Assembly: GCF_028595265.1 (NCBI RefSeq)
Contig: NZ_JAQQXP010000003.1
Span: 186,001-250,000, forward strand
Length of the DNA stretch: 64,000 bases
Source: Alteromonas gilva
Lineage (GTDB): Bacteria > Pseudomonadota > Gammaproteobacteria > Enterobacterales > Alteromonadaceae
Direction of reading: 5' to 3'
A program made the position numbers and the translations under genes. The notes under the pieces are model-generated. The model was given only the letters and a program-made list of their open reading frames with translations, did not search any database and was not told the DNA's origin. Position 1 is the stretch's first letter. Each line of letters starts with the position of its first letter. Shown here piece by piece: positions 25,368 through 35,129 of the stretch.

Positions 25368-26873
25368 GTGGAGTTTAACGTAAAAAGTGGCAGTCCGGAA
25401 AAGCAGCGCAGTGCATGCATTGTGGTGGGCGTTTATGAGCCGCGACGTTTATCCGGCGTTGCTGAACAACTGGACGAAATCAGCGAAGGCTATATCAGTA
25501 ATCTGCTGCGCCGCGGCGATTTAGAAGGTAAAGCCGGGCAAATGTTGTTACTTCATCATGTCCCAAACGTGCTCAGCGAGCGCGTGTTGCTGGTCGGTTG
25601 TGGTAAAGAGCGGGAACTCGATGAGCGCCAGTACAAGCAAATCATCGCCAAAACCATTCAGACCCTCAACGAAACCGGCTCAATGGAAGCGGTCTGCTTT
25701 TTAACCGAACTCCACGTTAAAGGTCACGATACTTACTGGAAAGTCCGCCAGGCGGTAGAGACGTCCCAGGACACGCTCTATACCTTTTTACAGTTAAAAA
25801 CCAAAAAGGGCGAACCGCGTCGCCCCTTGCGTAAACTGGTGTTTAATGTTCCTACCCGTCGCGAACTCACGGTTGGCGAAAAGGCGGTCGAGCATGGCCT
25901 GGCGATTGCGAAAGGCGTTAAGGTTACTAAAGATGTGGCCAACATGCCGCCCAATATTTGTAATCCTGCCTATTTATGGGAGCAGGCACAACAATTGGCC
26001 GCCGAGTATGACAGTGTCGATGTCGAAGTGGTTAACGAAGCCAATATGGCAGAGTTGGGCATGAACTCCTACCTGGCCGTTGGCCGGGGGTCAGTGAACG
26101 AGTCACTGATGAGTATTATTCACCATAAAGGTGGCGACAGCGACCAACCACCACTGGTATTGGTGGGTAAAGGCCTTACCTTCGACTCCGGCGGTATTTC
26201 GCTTAAGCCTGGCGAAGCCATGGATGAAATGAAGTACGACATGGGCGGTGCTGCCTCGGTACTGGGTGTGATGCACACGGTTGCAGCGCTCAACCTGCCT
26301 ATTAACGTTATTGGTGTGCTGGCTGGTTGTGAAAACATGCCCGATGCCAATTCATATCGCCCGGGCGATATTCTTACCACCATGTCAGGTCAAACTGTTG
26401 AAGTGCTCAACACCGACGCCGAAGGCCGCCTGGTGCTATGTGATGCACTCACCTATGTTGAACGCTTTGAGCCCGAAACGGTGATCGATGTGGCGACGCT
26501 GACCGGTGCCTGCATCGTGGCGCTGGGCAAACATGCCTCAGGTTTAATGAGTACGCACAATCCGCTCGCCCACGAGTTGTTAAACGCGTCAGAACAGGCC
26601 TCTGACCGTGCCTGGCGTTTACCGCTATGGGATGACTATCAGGAGCAACTGGAAAGCCCGTTTGCCGATATGACTAACCTGGGTGGCCGCGCAGCGGGCT
26701 CTATTACCGCAGGATGTTTCCTGTCGCGCTTTACCAAGAAATATAACTGGGCGCATCTCGACATTGCCGGTACTGCCTGGAACAGCGGTAAAAACAAAGG
26801 TGCTACCGGTCGGCCGGTGCCTATGTTGTCGCAGTTCCTGATGAACCGGGCAGGCCTGGGTCAGGAGGATTAA
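25368..26873 (+). CDS. pepA: leucyl aminopeptidase PepA (M17)
   Basis: Cytoplasmic hexameric aminopeptidase removing N-terminal Leu and other residues; in E. coli it also helps XerCD recombination and represses carAB. 501 residues. The metal-binding signature NTDAEGRLVL is present near residue 345, with LVGKGLTFDSGGISLKP carrying the catalytic Lys and Asp. Starts with GTG at 25368 behind AGAGGTGAT, giving MEFNVKSGSPEKQ. holC follows within a few bases and valS after that, a common operon. Confidence 0.95.
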   Translation: MEFNVKSGSPEKQRSACIVVGVYEPRRLSGVAEQLDEISEGYISNLLRRGDLEGKAGQMLLLHHVPNVLSERVLLVGCGKERELDERQYKQIIAKTIQTLNETGSMEAVCFLTELHVKGHDTYWKVRQAVETSQDTLYTFLQLKTKKGEPRRPLRKLVFNVPTRRELTVGEKAVEHGLAIAKGVKVTKDVANMPPNICNPAYLWEQAQQLAAEYDSVDVEVVNEANMAELGMNSYLAVGRGSVNESLMSIIHHKGGDSDQPPLVLVGKGLTFDSGGISLKPGEAMDEMKYDMGGAASVLGVMHTVAALNLPINVIGVLAGCENMPDANSYRPGDILTTMSGQTVEVLNTDAEGRLVLCDALTYVERFEPETVIDVATLTGACIVALGKHASGLMSTHNPLAHELLNASEQASDRAWRLPLWDDYQEQLESPFADMTNLGGRAAGSITAGCFLSRFTKKYNWAHLDIAGTAWNSGKNKGATGRPVPMLSQFLMNRAGLGQED

Positions 26874-26879
26874 TTGCCG

Positions 26880-27329
26880 ATGCCTGCTGTTTCGTTTTAC
26901 GCGCTGACTGAAGCGTCGGTTACGCCCGAGGGGCTACCCAGCGTCCCGGCGGTTTGCGCGAAGGCCTGCGAGCTGACCGCCGAACTTTATGCACAGAAGA
27001 AAAAGAGTGTGGTACTGTGCGTCGATCAGGCACAGGCTGAGGCGATTGACGAGTTATTGTGGCAGCTTCCGGCTGCCCGTTTTGTGCCGCACAATTTAAC
27101 CGGAGAAGGGCCGCCCGGAGGCGCACCGGTAGAAATCGTCTGGCAGCAAAGCGCACTGTCACGCAAACAATGCCTGATCAACCTCAGCGGGCAAATGATT
27201 GATAACCCGAACCAGTATCAGCAGGTGATCGACTTTGTGCCAGTAGAAGAGGCGGCCAAACAACAGGCCCGACAACGATATAAACAATTTCAACAAGCCG
27301 GTTGCCAAATGCAATTTTTGCCGGCCTAA
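26880..27329 (+). CDS. holC: DNA polymerase III chi subunit HolC
   Basis: Clamp-loader accessory subunit that binds single-strand binding protein and, with psi, links SSB to the replicase. 149 residues from ATG 26880. A TTG at 26874 is also in frame and sits closer to the AGGAGG site, so it may be used instead. Visible features: VSFYALTEAS at the start, the helix CAKACELTAELYAQKKKSVVLCVDQAQAEAIDELLWQ and the end RYKQFQQAGCQMQFL. Its place between pepA and valS supports the call. Confidence 0.88.
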   Translation: MPAVSFYALTEASVTPEGLPSVPAVCAKACELTAELYAQKKKSVVLCVDQAQAEAIDELLWQLPAARFVPHNLTGEGPPGGAPVEIVWQQSALSRKQCLINLSGQMIDNPNQYQQVIDFVPVEEAAKQQARQRYKQFQQAGCQMQFLPA

Positions 27330-27353
27330 AAAAGAGACTTTTTGAGAAACTGC

Positions 27354-30140
27354 ATGGATAAAACCTACGAACCCCAATCTATAGAGCAGCAGTGTTACCA
27401 GCGCTGGGAAGACGAAGGCTTGTTTAAAGCCCAGGGCAACGATGCGCCCACAGGTAATCCGTACTGTATTTTACTGCCGCCGCCCAACGTTACCGGCAGT
27501 CTGCACATGGGCCATGGTTTTCAGCAAACCATTATGGATGTACTGACCCGCTATCATCGAATGAAAGGTGATAACACCTTATGGCAGGTGGGTACCGATC
27601 ACGCGGGTATCGCTACCCAAATGGTAGTGGAACGCCAGCTCAATGCCGAGGGCAAAACACGCCACGATTTGGGGCGCGAAGATTTTATTAACAAGATCTG
27701 GGAGTGGAAAGAACACTCCGGTGGCACTATTACCAGCCAGATGCGTCGTCTGGGTACATCGCCCGACTGGGACCGCGAAGTCTTTACCATGGACGAGAAC
27801 CTGTCAAAGGCCGTTACCGAAGTCTTTGTAAAGTTACACGAAGACGGTTTGATTTATCGTGGTAAACGCCTTGTGAACTGGGATCCGGTATTGCATACCG
27901 CGGTATCAGATTTAGAAGTGCTTAACGAAGAAGAAGCGGGCTATATGTGGCATATGCGCTACCCGCTGGCCGATGGCAGTGGCAGCATTGTAGTGGCTAC
28001 TACCCGCCCTGAAACCATGTTAGGCGACACCGCTGTAGCGGTGCACCCCGAAGACGAGCGTTATCAGTCGCTGATTGGCAAAGAGATTAAATTACCCATT
28101 ACCGGGCGTCTTATTCCCATTATTGCCGACGATTATGTGGATCCGGAGTTTGGCACCGGTTGCGTTAAAATTACGCCTGCCCATGACTTTAACGACTATG
28201 ACATGGGCAAGCGTCATAACCTGCCTATGATCAATATCTTTACCCCCGACGCTAAGGTGAACGACGAGGCACCCGAAGCATACAGAGGTCTCGACCGGTT
28301 TGACGCACGTAAGCAAATCGTGGCGCAGCTCGAAGCTGATGGCACGCTGGTAAAAGTAGACGATCACAAGCTTAAAGTGCCCCGCGGCGACCGTACTGGT
28401 GCGGTTATTGAGCCGTACCTGACCGACCAATGGTATGTCGCCATCGACGAACTGGCGAAACCGGCTATCGACGCGGTTGAAAGCGGTGAAATTCGTTTTG
28501 TACCTGAAAACTGGAACAAAACCTATTACCAGTGGATGCACAACATTCAGGATTGGTGTATCTCCCGGCAGCTATGGTGGGGCCACCGTATCCCGGCCTG
28601 GTACGATAACGATGGCAACATCTACGTAGGACGCAGCGAAGAAGAAGTTCGTAGTAAGCACTCACTTTCTGCCGACATTGAGCTGAAGCAGGACGACGAT
28701 GTCCTCGATACCTGGTTTTCATCCGCCTTATGGCCATTTGCCACCATGGGCTGGCCAGAGCAAACACCAGAGCTTGAGACCTTTGTGCCTTCGTCAGTGC
28801 TGGTAACCGGCTTTGACATCATTTTCTTCTGGGTCGCCAGAATGATCATGATGACGAAAAAATTCACCGGTAAGATCCCCTTTAAAGACATCTATATTAC
28901 TGGCTTAATTCGTGATGAAAGCGGCGACAAGATGTCAAAGTCGAAAGGCAACGTGCTCGATCCTATTGATCTTATCGACGGCATTGATCTTGAGTCGCTG
29001 GTTGCTAAACGTACCTCGGGCATGATGCAGCCGCAACTGGCAGCCAAAATAGAAAAGCGTACCCGCAAGCAGTTCCCGGATGGCATTCAGGCTTACGGTA
29101 CTGATGCACTGCGCTTTACTTTTGCCGCCATGGCCTCAACCAGCCGTGATATCAATTTTGATATGGGCCGGGTAGAAGGCTATCGCAACTTCTGTAACAA
29201 AATTTGGAACGCATCACGCTTTGTACTGATGAACACGGAGACCGAAGATACCGGTCGTGACGGTGGTGAGTTGGTGCTGAGCCTGGCTGACAAGTGGATT
29301 TGGGCGCAGTTCCAGCAAACGCTCACAGAGTTTGAGAAGGCCATTGCTGAATACCGCTTCGATATCGCCGCGCAAACGGTGTACGAATTTACCTGGAATC
29401 AGTTCTGCGATTGGTATTTAGAGCTCACTAAGCCGGTGCTTAACAACGACGAGGCAACCGAAGCTGAAAAGCGGGGTACCCGCCATACGTTGATCAACGT
29501 GCTGGAGAGTCTGCTGCGGTTATTGCACCCGTTAATGCCGTTTATTACCGAAACCATCTGGAACCGCGTAGCGCCATTAAGTGCGGTGAATTATGCCGAG
29601 GGCGACAGCATTATGGTGCAGCCATACCCGGTAGTTGATGCAGCGAAGCAAAACGAGCAGGTACTGGCCGACATTGAATGGGTTAAGCGCTTTATCGTAG
29701 GTATTCGTAATATTCGTGGTGAAATGGATATTGCACCGAGCAAGCCATTGTCGGTGTTATTGCGTAACGTTAGCAGCGATGATGAGCGCCGCTTAAGCAT
29801 TTCCAGAACCTTTGTTGACCGCCTTGCCCGTCTTGAAGGCATTACGATTTTAGCCAGTGGCGAACAAGCCCCCGCCAGTGCCACTGCGTTGGTTGGCGAA
29901 ATGGAAATCTTAATTCCTATGGCAGGCCTTATCGACAAAGAAGCCGAGCTCGCAAGAATTGCCAAAGCCATGGATAAACTCGAAAAAGATCTTGGCCGTT
30001 TTAAAGGCAAACTTTCCAACGAGAAGTTTGTCAGTAATGCGCCGCCAGAGGTGATTGAAAAAGAAAAAGCCAAGCTGGCTGACACGGAGTCTCAGTTAAG
30101 TAAACTCAAAGCGCAACAAGAGACGATTGCAGCCTTGTAA
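27354..30140 (+). CDS. valS: valyl-tRNA synthetase
   Basis: Charges tRNA-Val and hydrolyses mischarged Thr in its editing domain. 928 residues. Class I signatures: PPNVTGSLHMGH (HIGH, about residue 40) and KMSKSKGNVLDP (KMSKS, about 525). The editing insertion lies between them, and a C-terminal coiled coil (about 855-925, rich in Lys, Glu and Leu) clamps the tRNA. ATG 27354 fits the family start; a TTG at 27342 is in frame. A terminator follows. Confidence 0.96.
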   Translation: MDKTYEPQSIEQQCYQRWEDEGLFKAQGNDAPTGNPYCILLPPPNVTGSLHMGHGFQQTIMDVLTRYHRMKGDNTLWQVGTDHAGIATQMVVERQLNAEGKTRHDLGREDFINKIWEWKEHSGGTITSQMRRLGTSPDWDREVFTMDENLSKAVTEVFVKLHEDGLIYRGKRLVNWDPVLHTAVSDLEVLNEEEAGYMWHMRYPLADGSGSIVVATTRPETMLGDTAVAVHPEDERYQSLIGKEIKLPITGRLIPIIADDYVDPEFGTGCVKITPAHDFNDYDMGKRHNLPMINIFTPDAKVNDEAPEAYRGLDRFDARKQIVAQLEADGTLVKVDDHKLKVPRGDRTGAVIEPYLTDQWYVAIDELAKPAIDAVESGEIRFVPENWNKTYYQWMHNIQDWCISRQLWWGHRIPAWYDNDGNIYVGRSEEEVRSKHSLSADIELKQDDDVLDTWFSSALWPFATMGWPEQTPELETFVPSSVLVTGFDIIFFWVARMIMMTKKFTGKIPFKDIYITGLIRDESGDKMSKSKGNVLDPIDLIDGIDLESLVAKRTSGMMQPQLAAKIEKRTRKQFPDGIQAYGTDALRFTFAAMASTSRDINFDMGRVEGYRNFCNKIWNASRFVLMNTETEDTGRDGGELVLSLADKWIWAQFQQTLTEFEKAIAEYRFDIAAQTVYEFTWNQFCDWYLELTKPVLNNDEATEAEKRGTRHTLINVLESLLRLLHPLMPFITETIWNRVAPLSAVNYAEGDSIMVQPYPVVDAAKQNEQVLADIEWVKRFIVGIRNIRGEMDIAPSKPLSVLLRNVSSDDERRLSISRTFVDRLARLEGITILASGEQAPASATALVGEMEILIPMAGLIDKEAELARIAKAMDKLEKDLGRFKGKLSNEKFVSNAPPEVIEKEKAKLADTESQLSKLKAQQETIAAL

Positions 30141-30167
30141 TTTGTTGCGGAACTGACGACTCTGAAC

Positions 30168-30196
30168 AGGCGAGCTTACATAGCTCGCCTTTTTTA
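30168..30196 (+). terminator. terminator after valS
   Basis: Nine-base perfect stem AGGCGAGCT/AGCTCGCCT with a 5-base loop and a run of T. It closes the pepA-holC-valS unit. Confidence 0.92.
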
Positions 30197-30368
30197 TGAG
30201 CATCGCCTGATGACGTAAACAATAGTTATATTCACTAAAAAGTTGCAATAGAGCCTACTGCGCCATTTAGCTGATAATCCTAAGTTTATGAAATTTATAG
30301 CTTTAATACTTGGTGTAAAGATTGCTTGGTTAGATGACATATAATCACTGAACAATGGAAAGAAGTGA

Positions 30369-31022
30369 ATGGTTACCTTAGAAGATCGCCCCATCGAGCA
30401 AGTCCGCGAAGAAGTTATCGATAAACTCATTTATCACTACAGTCATGGCGTGATTTCGGCTGAGGCCTTCGAGCGACGCCTGGACGCGGCGATGCTAAGT
30501 CAGGATCATCATGAAATTGCCGGTTTGGCCGCCGATCTGACCATGGATGTGGATGACAGTTACACCCGCCAAAAAGAAAAGAAGCTCAATATAAATTATG
30601 CAGCCGGCGATGTGCCTCCAAACGAAACCATGATCAATGTAATGGGTGGTTCGGATCGCTCGGGTCGCTGGAAAGTGCCCGCCGAAATTCGCCTGCTGAA
30701 TTTTATGGGCGGCTCAGATATCGACTTTTCAGATGCCGTGTTCACCACCCCTAACGTTACCATTAAGACTATCTGTATCATGGGGAGGACCAACATTAAG
30801 GTGCCGGAAAACATCAATGTGGTGACCAAAGCGTTTTGTTTTATGGGCGGTATCGATAACAAAGCTCCGTCTATTGCTGACCGTCAGGCGCCGACAGTTA
30901 CCGTGGAAGGTTTTGTATTGATGGGCGGGATTGATATTGATCTTAAACGTACCATCAAAGAAAAGTTTGTTGCGCTGGCGAATCAAATGAAAGCGATGTT
31001 CAGCGCGACACCGCATCGTTAG
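30369..31022 (+). CDS. DUF1707 and LiaF-like domain protein
   Basis: 217 residues. The first about 55 match the DUF1707 helical module (EQVREEVIDKLIYHYSHG...FERRLDAAM). The rest is a beta-helix-like domain with the repeated pattern NVMGGSD, NFMGGSDIDF, CIMGRTNI, CFMGGIDN and VLMGGIDIDL, typical of the LiaF C-terminal (cell-wall-active antibiotic response) domain. No membrane segment is seen. In Firmicutes LiaF restrains an envelope-stress kinase; the role here is unknown. It stands alone. Confidence 0.85.
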   Translation: MVTLEDRPIEQVREEVIDKLIYHYSHGVISAEAFERRLDAAMLSQDHHEIAGLAADLTMDVDDSYTRQKEKKLNINYAAGDVPPNETMINVMGGSDRSGRWKVPAEIRLLNFMGGSDIDFSDAVFTTPNVTIKTICIMGRTNIKVPENINVVTKAFCFMGGIDNKAPSIADRQAPTVTVEGFVLMGGIDIDLKRTIKEKFVALANQMKAMFSATPHR

Positions 31023-31066
31023 GTATAGGCTCAGTAGGTGACAAACAAAGCGCATCCGTCACATTG

Positions 31067-31122
31067 CCCTTAAGATCGTGCTCAAGGCATAAAACCCTTA
31101 AGTTCGTGCTCACGGCATAAAA
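31067..31122. repeat. 28-bp tandem repeat, two copies
   Basis: CCCTTAAG(A/T)TCGTGCTCA(A/C)GGCATAAAA occurs at 31067-31094 and 31095-31122 with two mismatches. It lies between the DUF1707 gene and the glutaredoxin-like gene. Confidence 0.9.
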
Positions 31123-31222
31123 CAAGGTATTTATCGAATAAAATAGCAATAACGGTTCAAGTTTTTAGCAATAAATGGTATATCAGGGCCCCTCGATTGA
31201 TAGACCGATTAGAAGGCTGGAT

Positions 31223-31600
31223 ATGCTCGTTAAAATTATTCGAAACGCACTGGGACTGGTGATTGTTGCAGGCGATGTACTAACCCGCTGGGGCAAGGTT
31301 AAACGCTCTTCCGAGGCTCAGGAAAAAGTAGCGGTAACCAGCAAAAATATGACCCTGTATCATTTTTTTGGCTGCCCTTTTTGCGTGAAAACCCGTCGTA
31401 CCATTCATAAGTTAAATCTGCCTATTAACAAAAAAAGCGCCGGGCAGGGCTCGCAATATCGCCATGAACTGATAGCCGGCGGCGGCAAAGTGCAGGTGCC
31501 TTGTTTACACATTAAGCACGAAGATGGTTCTGATCAGTGGATGTACGAGTCAAAACAGATCAGTGCGTATTTACATCAACGTTTTGCTGATTACCAATAA
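31223..31600 (+). CDS. glutaredoxin-like thiol-disulfide protein
   Basis: 125 residues from ATG 31223, chosen because AAGGCTGG precedes it. An earlier in-frame ATG at 31175 would add 16 residues without a good site. An N-terminal hydrophobic segment (IIRNALGLVIVAGDVLTR) probably anchors it, followed by a glutaredoxin fold with active site GCPFC, then VQVPCLHI (cis-Pro loop) and WMYESKQISAYLHQRF. It probably reduces disulfides or glutathione adducts at the membrane. Confidence 0.8.
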   Translation: MLVKIIRNALGLVIVAGDVLTRWGKVKRSSEAQEKVAVTSKNMTLYHFFGCPFCVKTRRTIHKLNLPINKKSAGQGSQYRHELIAGGGKVQVPCLHIKHEDGSDQWMYESKQISAYLHQRFADYQ

Positions 31601-31686
31601 GCACATACCACACCAAAGCGTAAGTTGAATCAATCGACGTTACCACTCTTTACCTGGTAACGTGAAAGTCTTTACCCTATGACGTG

Positions 31687-31723
31687 AAAGCGGTCGGGTG
31701 CCACGCACCGAACCGCTTTTATT
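31687..31723. terminator. two-way terminator between the glutaredoxin-like gene and fumC
   Basis: AAAGCGGT/ACCGCTTT stem with an inner GGGTG/CACC continuation, T-rich on the + side and, read from the other strand, followed by TTTCACG. It lies between convergent genes and can serve both. Confidence 0.7.
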
Positions 31724-31736
31724 GTTTATCGGGCCA

Positions 31737-33113
31737 TTAGTTATTACGCGTTAATTTGATGGGATCAAGCAGCTTGGTGAGCTCGTCTCTCGATAAGTCT
31801 GTCATCTCATCTGCCACATCAATAATGGGTTGTTTTTCTTTATAGGCTCGTTTAGCTATTTCAGCTGCTTTGCTATAACCGATGATCGGGTTCAGCGCGG
31901 TCACTAATATTGGGTTCTTATGCAGGGCTTTTTCCAGATTGTCGCGGTTAACGCTAAAGCCTTTAATGGCTTTGTCAGCGAGTAAGTTTGCACTGTTGCC
32001 AAGCAACTCAATACTGTTTAGCAGGTTAAAAGCAATTAAGGGTAGCATTACGTTCAGCTCAAAATTACCCGACTGGCCGCCGATCGTGATGGCGGTATCG
32101 TTGCCCATTACCTGGGCGGCGGACATTGCCACCGCTTCAGGGATCACCGGGTTAACTTTGCCAGGCATAATGGACGACCCCGGTTGCAGTTCGGGCAGGG
32201 CAATTTCGCCCAGACCGGCTAAGGGGCCGGAGTTCATCCAGCGTAAATCGTTAGCCACTTTCATAAAGGTGACGGCGGTGGATTTCAGGCTGCCGGAGAG
32301 CGTAACGGCAGTATCCTGCGATGCGATCAGAGCAAAATGATTGGTTGCCGGGGTAAAGTGAATACCTAATCGGTCGCTTAAATGCGAGGCAAAGGTTTTG
32401 GCAAATTCAGGGTGGCAGTTAATACCGGTACCCACCGCAGTGCCGCCCAGGGCAAGGGTCTGAATTGCCGGCTGTAATTGTTTAAGCGCATGAATTTGCT
32501 GTTCAATTTGTGCCTGCCAGCCAGATAAACTTTGATCCATACGAATGGGCATGGCATCCATTAAATGGGTACGTCCCGTTTTGCAGTAGTCCTTCAGAGT
32601 GGCTGCCTTGGCTGAAATGGTTTCGCACAAGTGGCTTAACGCGGGAATGAGCCTGGTGTGTACTTGCAGTGCAGCACTCACATGAATGGTGGTGGGGATT
32701 ACATCGTTGCTGCTTTGGCCATAATTAACATGATCGTTAGGGTGTACCTTTGTGCCGGAAATTTGGCTGGCCAGGTTTGCAATCACCTCATTGGCGTTCA
32801 TGTTGGTACTGGTGCCGGAGCCGGTTTGGTATACATCGACCGGAAAATGACTAAGCAGGTTATCATCACTGAGCAGTTGCTCACAGGCCTTACAGATGGC
32901 ATCAGCAATGGGTTTGTCGAGTAGGTCTAATGCCGCATTGGCCGTGGCTGCGGCGTGCTTAACTTCAATAAGACCGCGAATAAATGGCCCGGGCATGGGC
33001 TGTCCGCTAATCGGAAAGTTATTTACTGCGCGCTGGGTTTGAGCTCCGTAAAGCGCCTCGGCGGGGACTTCAAGTTCTCCCATGCTGTCAGATTCTGTGC
33101 GAGTATTGGTCAT
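31737..33113 (-). CDS. fumC: class II fumarate hydratase
   Basis: Iron-free fumarase of the citric acid cycle, converting fumarate to malate. 458 residues. Signature GSSIMPGKVNPV (about 317-328) covers the mobile catalytic loop; GSGTSTNMNANEV (about 98-110) and GRTHLMDAMPI supply other active-site residues. Starts at ATG 33113 with AAGGTAA upstream. It stands alone on the minus strand. Being oxidation-resistant, it usually serves under oxidative stress or iron shortage. Confidence 0.94.
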   Translation of the reverse strand: MTNTRTESDSMGELEVPAEALYGAQTQRAVNNFPISGQPMPGPFIRGLIEVKHAAATANAALDLLDKPIADAICKACEQLLSDDNLLSHFPVDVYQTGSGTSTNMNANEVIANLASQISGTKVHPNDHVNYGQSSNDVIPTTIHVSAALQVHTRLIPALSHLCETISAKAATLKDYCKTGRTHLMDAMPIRMDQSLSGWQAQIEQQIHALKQLQPAIQTLALGGTAVGTGINCHPEFAKTFASHLSDRLGIHFTPATNHFALIASQDTAVTLSGSLKSTAVTFMKVANDLRWMNSGPLAGLGEIALPELQPGSSIMPGKVNPVIPEAVAMSAAQVMGNDTAITIGGQSGNFELNVMLPLIAFNLLNSIELLGNSANLLADKAIKGFSVNRDNLEKALHKNPILVTALNPIIGYSKAAEIAKRAYKEKQPIIDVADEMTDLSRDELTKLLDPIKLTRNN

Positions 33114-33210
33114 AATTACCTTACTTTCTGTTAATGGAGAGAGACTAAATAGATACGGGTAAAAGACGGATTAACGATCAGCCTGGATTCGAATAAGGAC
33201 AGGGAGCAAC

Positions 33211-33232
33211 AAAGCCGGTCAGTGCCGGCTTG
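33211..33232 (-). terminator. probable terminator after the DUF4198 gene
   Basis: AAGCCGG/CCGGCTT stem, read on the minus strand and followed by TTGTTGC. The weak T-run lowers confidence. Confidence 0.5.
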
Positions 33233-33255
33233 CTGATAAGCGGATCGACGCGGTG

Positions 33256-34083
33256 TTACAACGATAAGACTTCAAATACCAGTACGTAGCTAGCACGGCG
33301 CTTCATGGCAGGCGGCGATACCTTGTCATCTTCTAACTCAGCTTCGAGCCAGTACATCCCAGGCTCATCAAACTGCAAGGTAATATTGCCCTTCGAGTCG
33401 GCGGTGGTTTCAAGGCCTGCGGCGGTGTCACGGTACTTTTCGCCATCTTTTACTACCGTGACCTTGGTCCCTTCAGCGGCCTCACCGTTCATAAAAAACT
33501 GAAAGGCGATGTCTTCGCCTGTGTACGCGTCGTTAGGGTGAGTAAGCGCTTTTAGCTCCAGCCCTTTACCGGTAAGTGTATTGGTTTGTGATGTCGGGGC
33601 ACCCAGTGTCACATATACTTCCAGTCGATTCGCCGTTTCCATTACCATTAAATCCCTGGCGTCTTGCGGTACGGAGTCATAAAAGTCTTCGACACTGGCT
33701 GTCTCACCCCGACCAGGCCAGCGGTGGCGCTCACCGTCCTCGTCCTGCCAAAATGCCATTAACGATTGCGAAGCAGTAAAAACTTTATAGGTACCAGTTT
33801 CGGTTAGCTCGACGTCAAATACGCTGCGGTATCGCAGTTTTTGCTGATGCTGAATAGTGACAGGCTGGCCAGCAGGCGACACCACCGATAAGCGCTCGAC
33901 CGGATAGGCAAAGTGATCAGGATGAAAAATACCATTTGCTATCGCGGCATCAAAGGTAATCCATTCGCTGTCGCCAGACACCGCGGTGGTTGAGGGTTTT
34001 ACCCATGCCCGGTGGGCATGGGTCAGAGGGCTTGTCAGGATAAGGACTAGCGCCGTGGCAGCGATAATAAGTGATTTGTTCAT
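33256..34083 (-). CDS. DUF4198 family periplasmic protein
   Basis: 275 residues. A signal peptide (about 1-23, ending THAHRAWVKPS) is followed by beta-rich domains. The early HRAW motif after cleavage, the middle DAYTGEDIAFQFFMNGEAAEGTKVTVVKDG and the C-terminal MYWLEAELED belong to the DUF4198 family, periplasmic proteins often next to metal uptake genes. The start overlaps the stop of the PepSY gene by 4 bases (ATGA), so the two are co-translated. With the Fur-like box upstream of the pair, an iron-related role is likely but unproved. Confidence 0.8.
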   Translation of the reverse strand: MNKSLIIAATALVLILTSPLTHAHRAWVKPSTTAVSGDSEWITFDAAIANGIFHPDHFAYPVERLSVVSPAGQPVTIQHQQKLRYRSVFDVELTETGTYKVFTASQSLMAFWQDEDGERHRWPGRGETASVEDFYDSVPQDARDLMVMETANRLEVYVTLGAPTSQTNTLTGKGLELKALTHPNDAYTGEDIAFQFFMNGEAAEGTKVTVVKDGEKYRDTAAGLETTADSKGNITLQFDEPGMYWLEAELEDDKVSPPAMKRRASYVLVFEVLSL

Positions 34084-35129
34084 TTTGCAGGCTCCATTAT
34101 GAGTTCTATCGATGAGAGTTCGTGTTCACCTTGAGCACGTGTTGAGAGAGGTTGTTTAACAGGTAGCGAAAGAGGGAGTTTTAGCGTTTCCCGGCCGCCC
34201 AGTTCGCGTGCCGCTTCTAGCCAAATGACATAGTTACCCGCGGGAACGTCCTTAAAGCGGCCATCAAGCATTAAGGTTGAGATGCCAGGGCGGCGGGTTG
34301 CGCCACTGACCCCGTCAATAGGGAGATCAGCACTGCGGCCGCTGCGGCGCCACCATAAACGCAAATCTTTGAGCCATTTTTCACCTTCGTCGTCGGCCAT
34401 AGCAATGTCGTACCATACGGCGATGTCCTTTACCCGTTCACCCCGCTCGTTAGCCAGCCATACCGCTACATAAGGGGCATGGTATTCGGCCACCGGGATA
34501 CGCGGCAGGCCAATACGTAATTCATCGGCTTTGGCGTGGGAGGGGAATACCAAAAAGGCAATAGGAATGATAAAGCCGGCAATGACCAGCGGCCAGGTTA
34601 TTTTGCGCCCTTTGGCGTAGCGCTTGAGTAACATTAATCCTGTAACACTAAACACAATACATGCTCCTGAAAATATATCGAGAAACCAGCGCCACGCCCA
34701 CGGCGTGTTGCGGCCCTTGTGTAAGTCATTTAAATAGGCGATAGCACCGCGGTTGGTTGTTTCCTGATAAAAATCGCCGGTATCGAGGGTGATAGTGAAC
34801 CATGTATCGCCGCCGGCTCGTGGCATTGCTACGTATACCTCAAACGCATCCCACTGTGCATCAACCCTGCCCGGTAAAGTACTGCCTGTTGTCTCGCGGT
34901 ACCATTTGCGAAAGCCGGGCGAAAAGCGTTGTTGTTCGACGAGTTCGCTCAGCAAGGACGGTGTAATACCCGCCTCGGTGACCACCGTTTGCGGCGAACT
35001 CTCGATGCTGCCAGCGTGATTAAGGGTTATGCCGGTAAAAGCAAATAGCAGCATACCGATGAGGCATATTGCTGAACTCACCCAGTGCCAGTTTTTCCAG
35101 TTCCAGAAATGGCGAGACATCCAACGCAT
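34080..35129 (-). CDS. PepSY-associated membrane protein with DUF2271 domain
   Basis: 349 residues. N-terminal helix (about 15-37, WHWVSSAICLIGMLLFAFTGITLNHAG), a periplasmic PepSY-like part, two helices (about 148-168 and 177-195) ending in a signal-like AFLVFPSHAKA, then a DUF2271 domain (about 200-345) with VAEYHAPYVAVWLANERG, KWLKDLRLWWRRSGR and DGVSGATRRPG. Such fusions accompany TonB receptors for metals or heme and are thought to help reductive release in the periplasm. A Fur-like box lies about 300 bases upstream. No TonB receptor is next to it here. Confidence 0.82.
   Translation of the reverse strand: MRWMSRHFWNWKNWHWVSSAICLIGMLLFAFTGITLNHAGSIESSPQTVVTEAGITPSLLSELVEQQRFSPGFRKWYRETTGSTLPGRVDAQWDAFEVYVAMPRAGGDTWFTITLDTGDFYQETTNRGAIAYLNDLHKGRNTPWAWRWFLDIFSGACIVFSVTGLMLLKRYAKGRKITWPLVIAGFIIPIAFLVFPSHAKADELRIGLPRIPVAEYHAPYVAVWLANERGERVKDIAVWYDIAMADDEGEKWLKDLRLWWRRSGRSADLPIDGVSGATRRPGISTLMLDGRFKDVPAGNYVIWLEAARELGGRETLKLPLSLPVKQPLSTRAQGEHELSSIELIMEPAK

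Noticed and set aside
25142..25420. Leftward 92-codon frame between lptF and pepA
   Set aside because: It covers the promoters of both genes and the pepA start, with no ribosome site or known fold.
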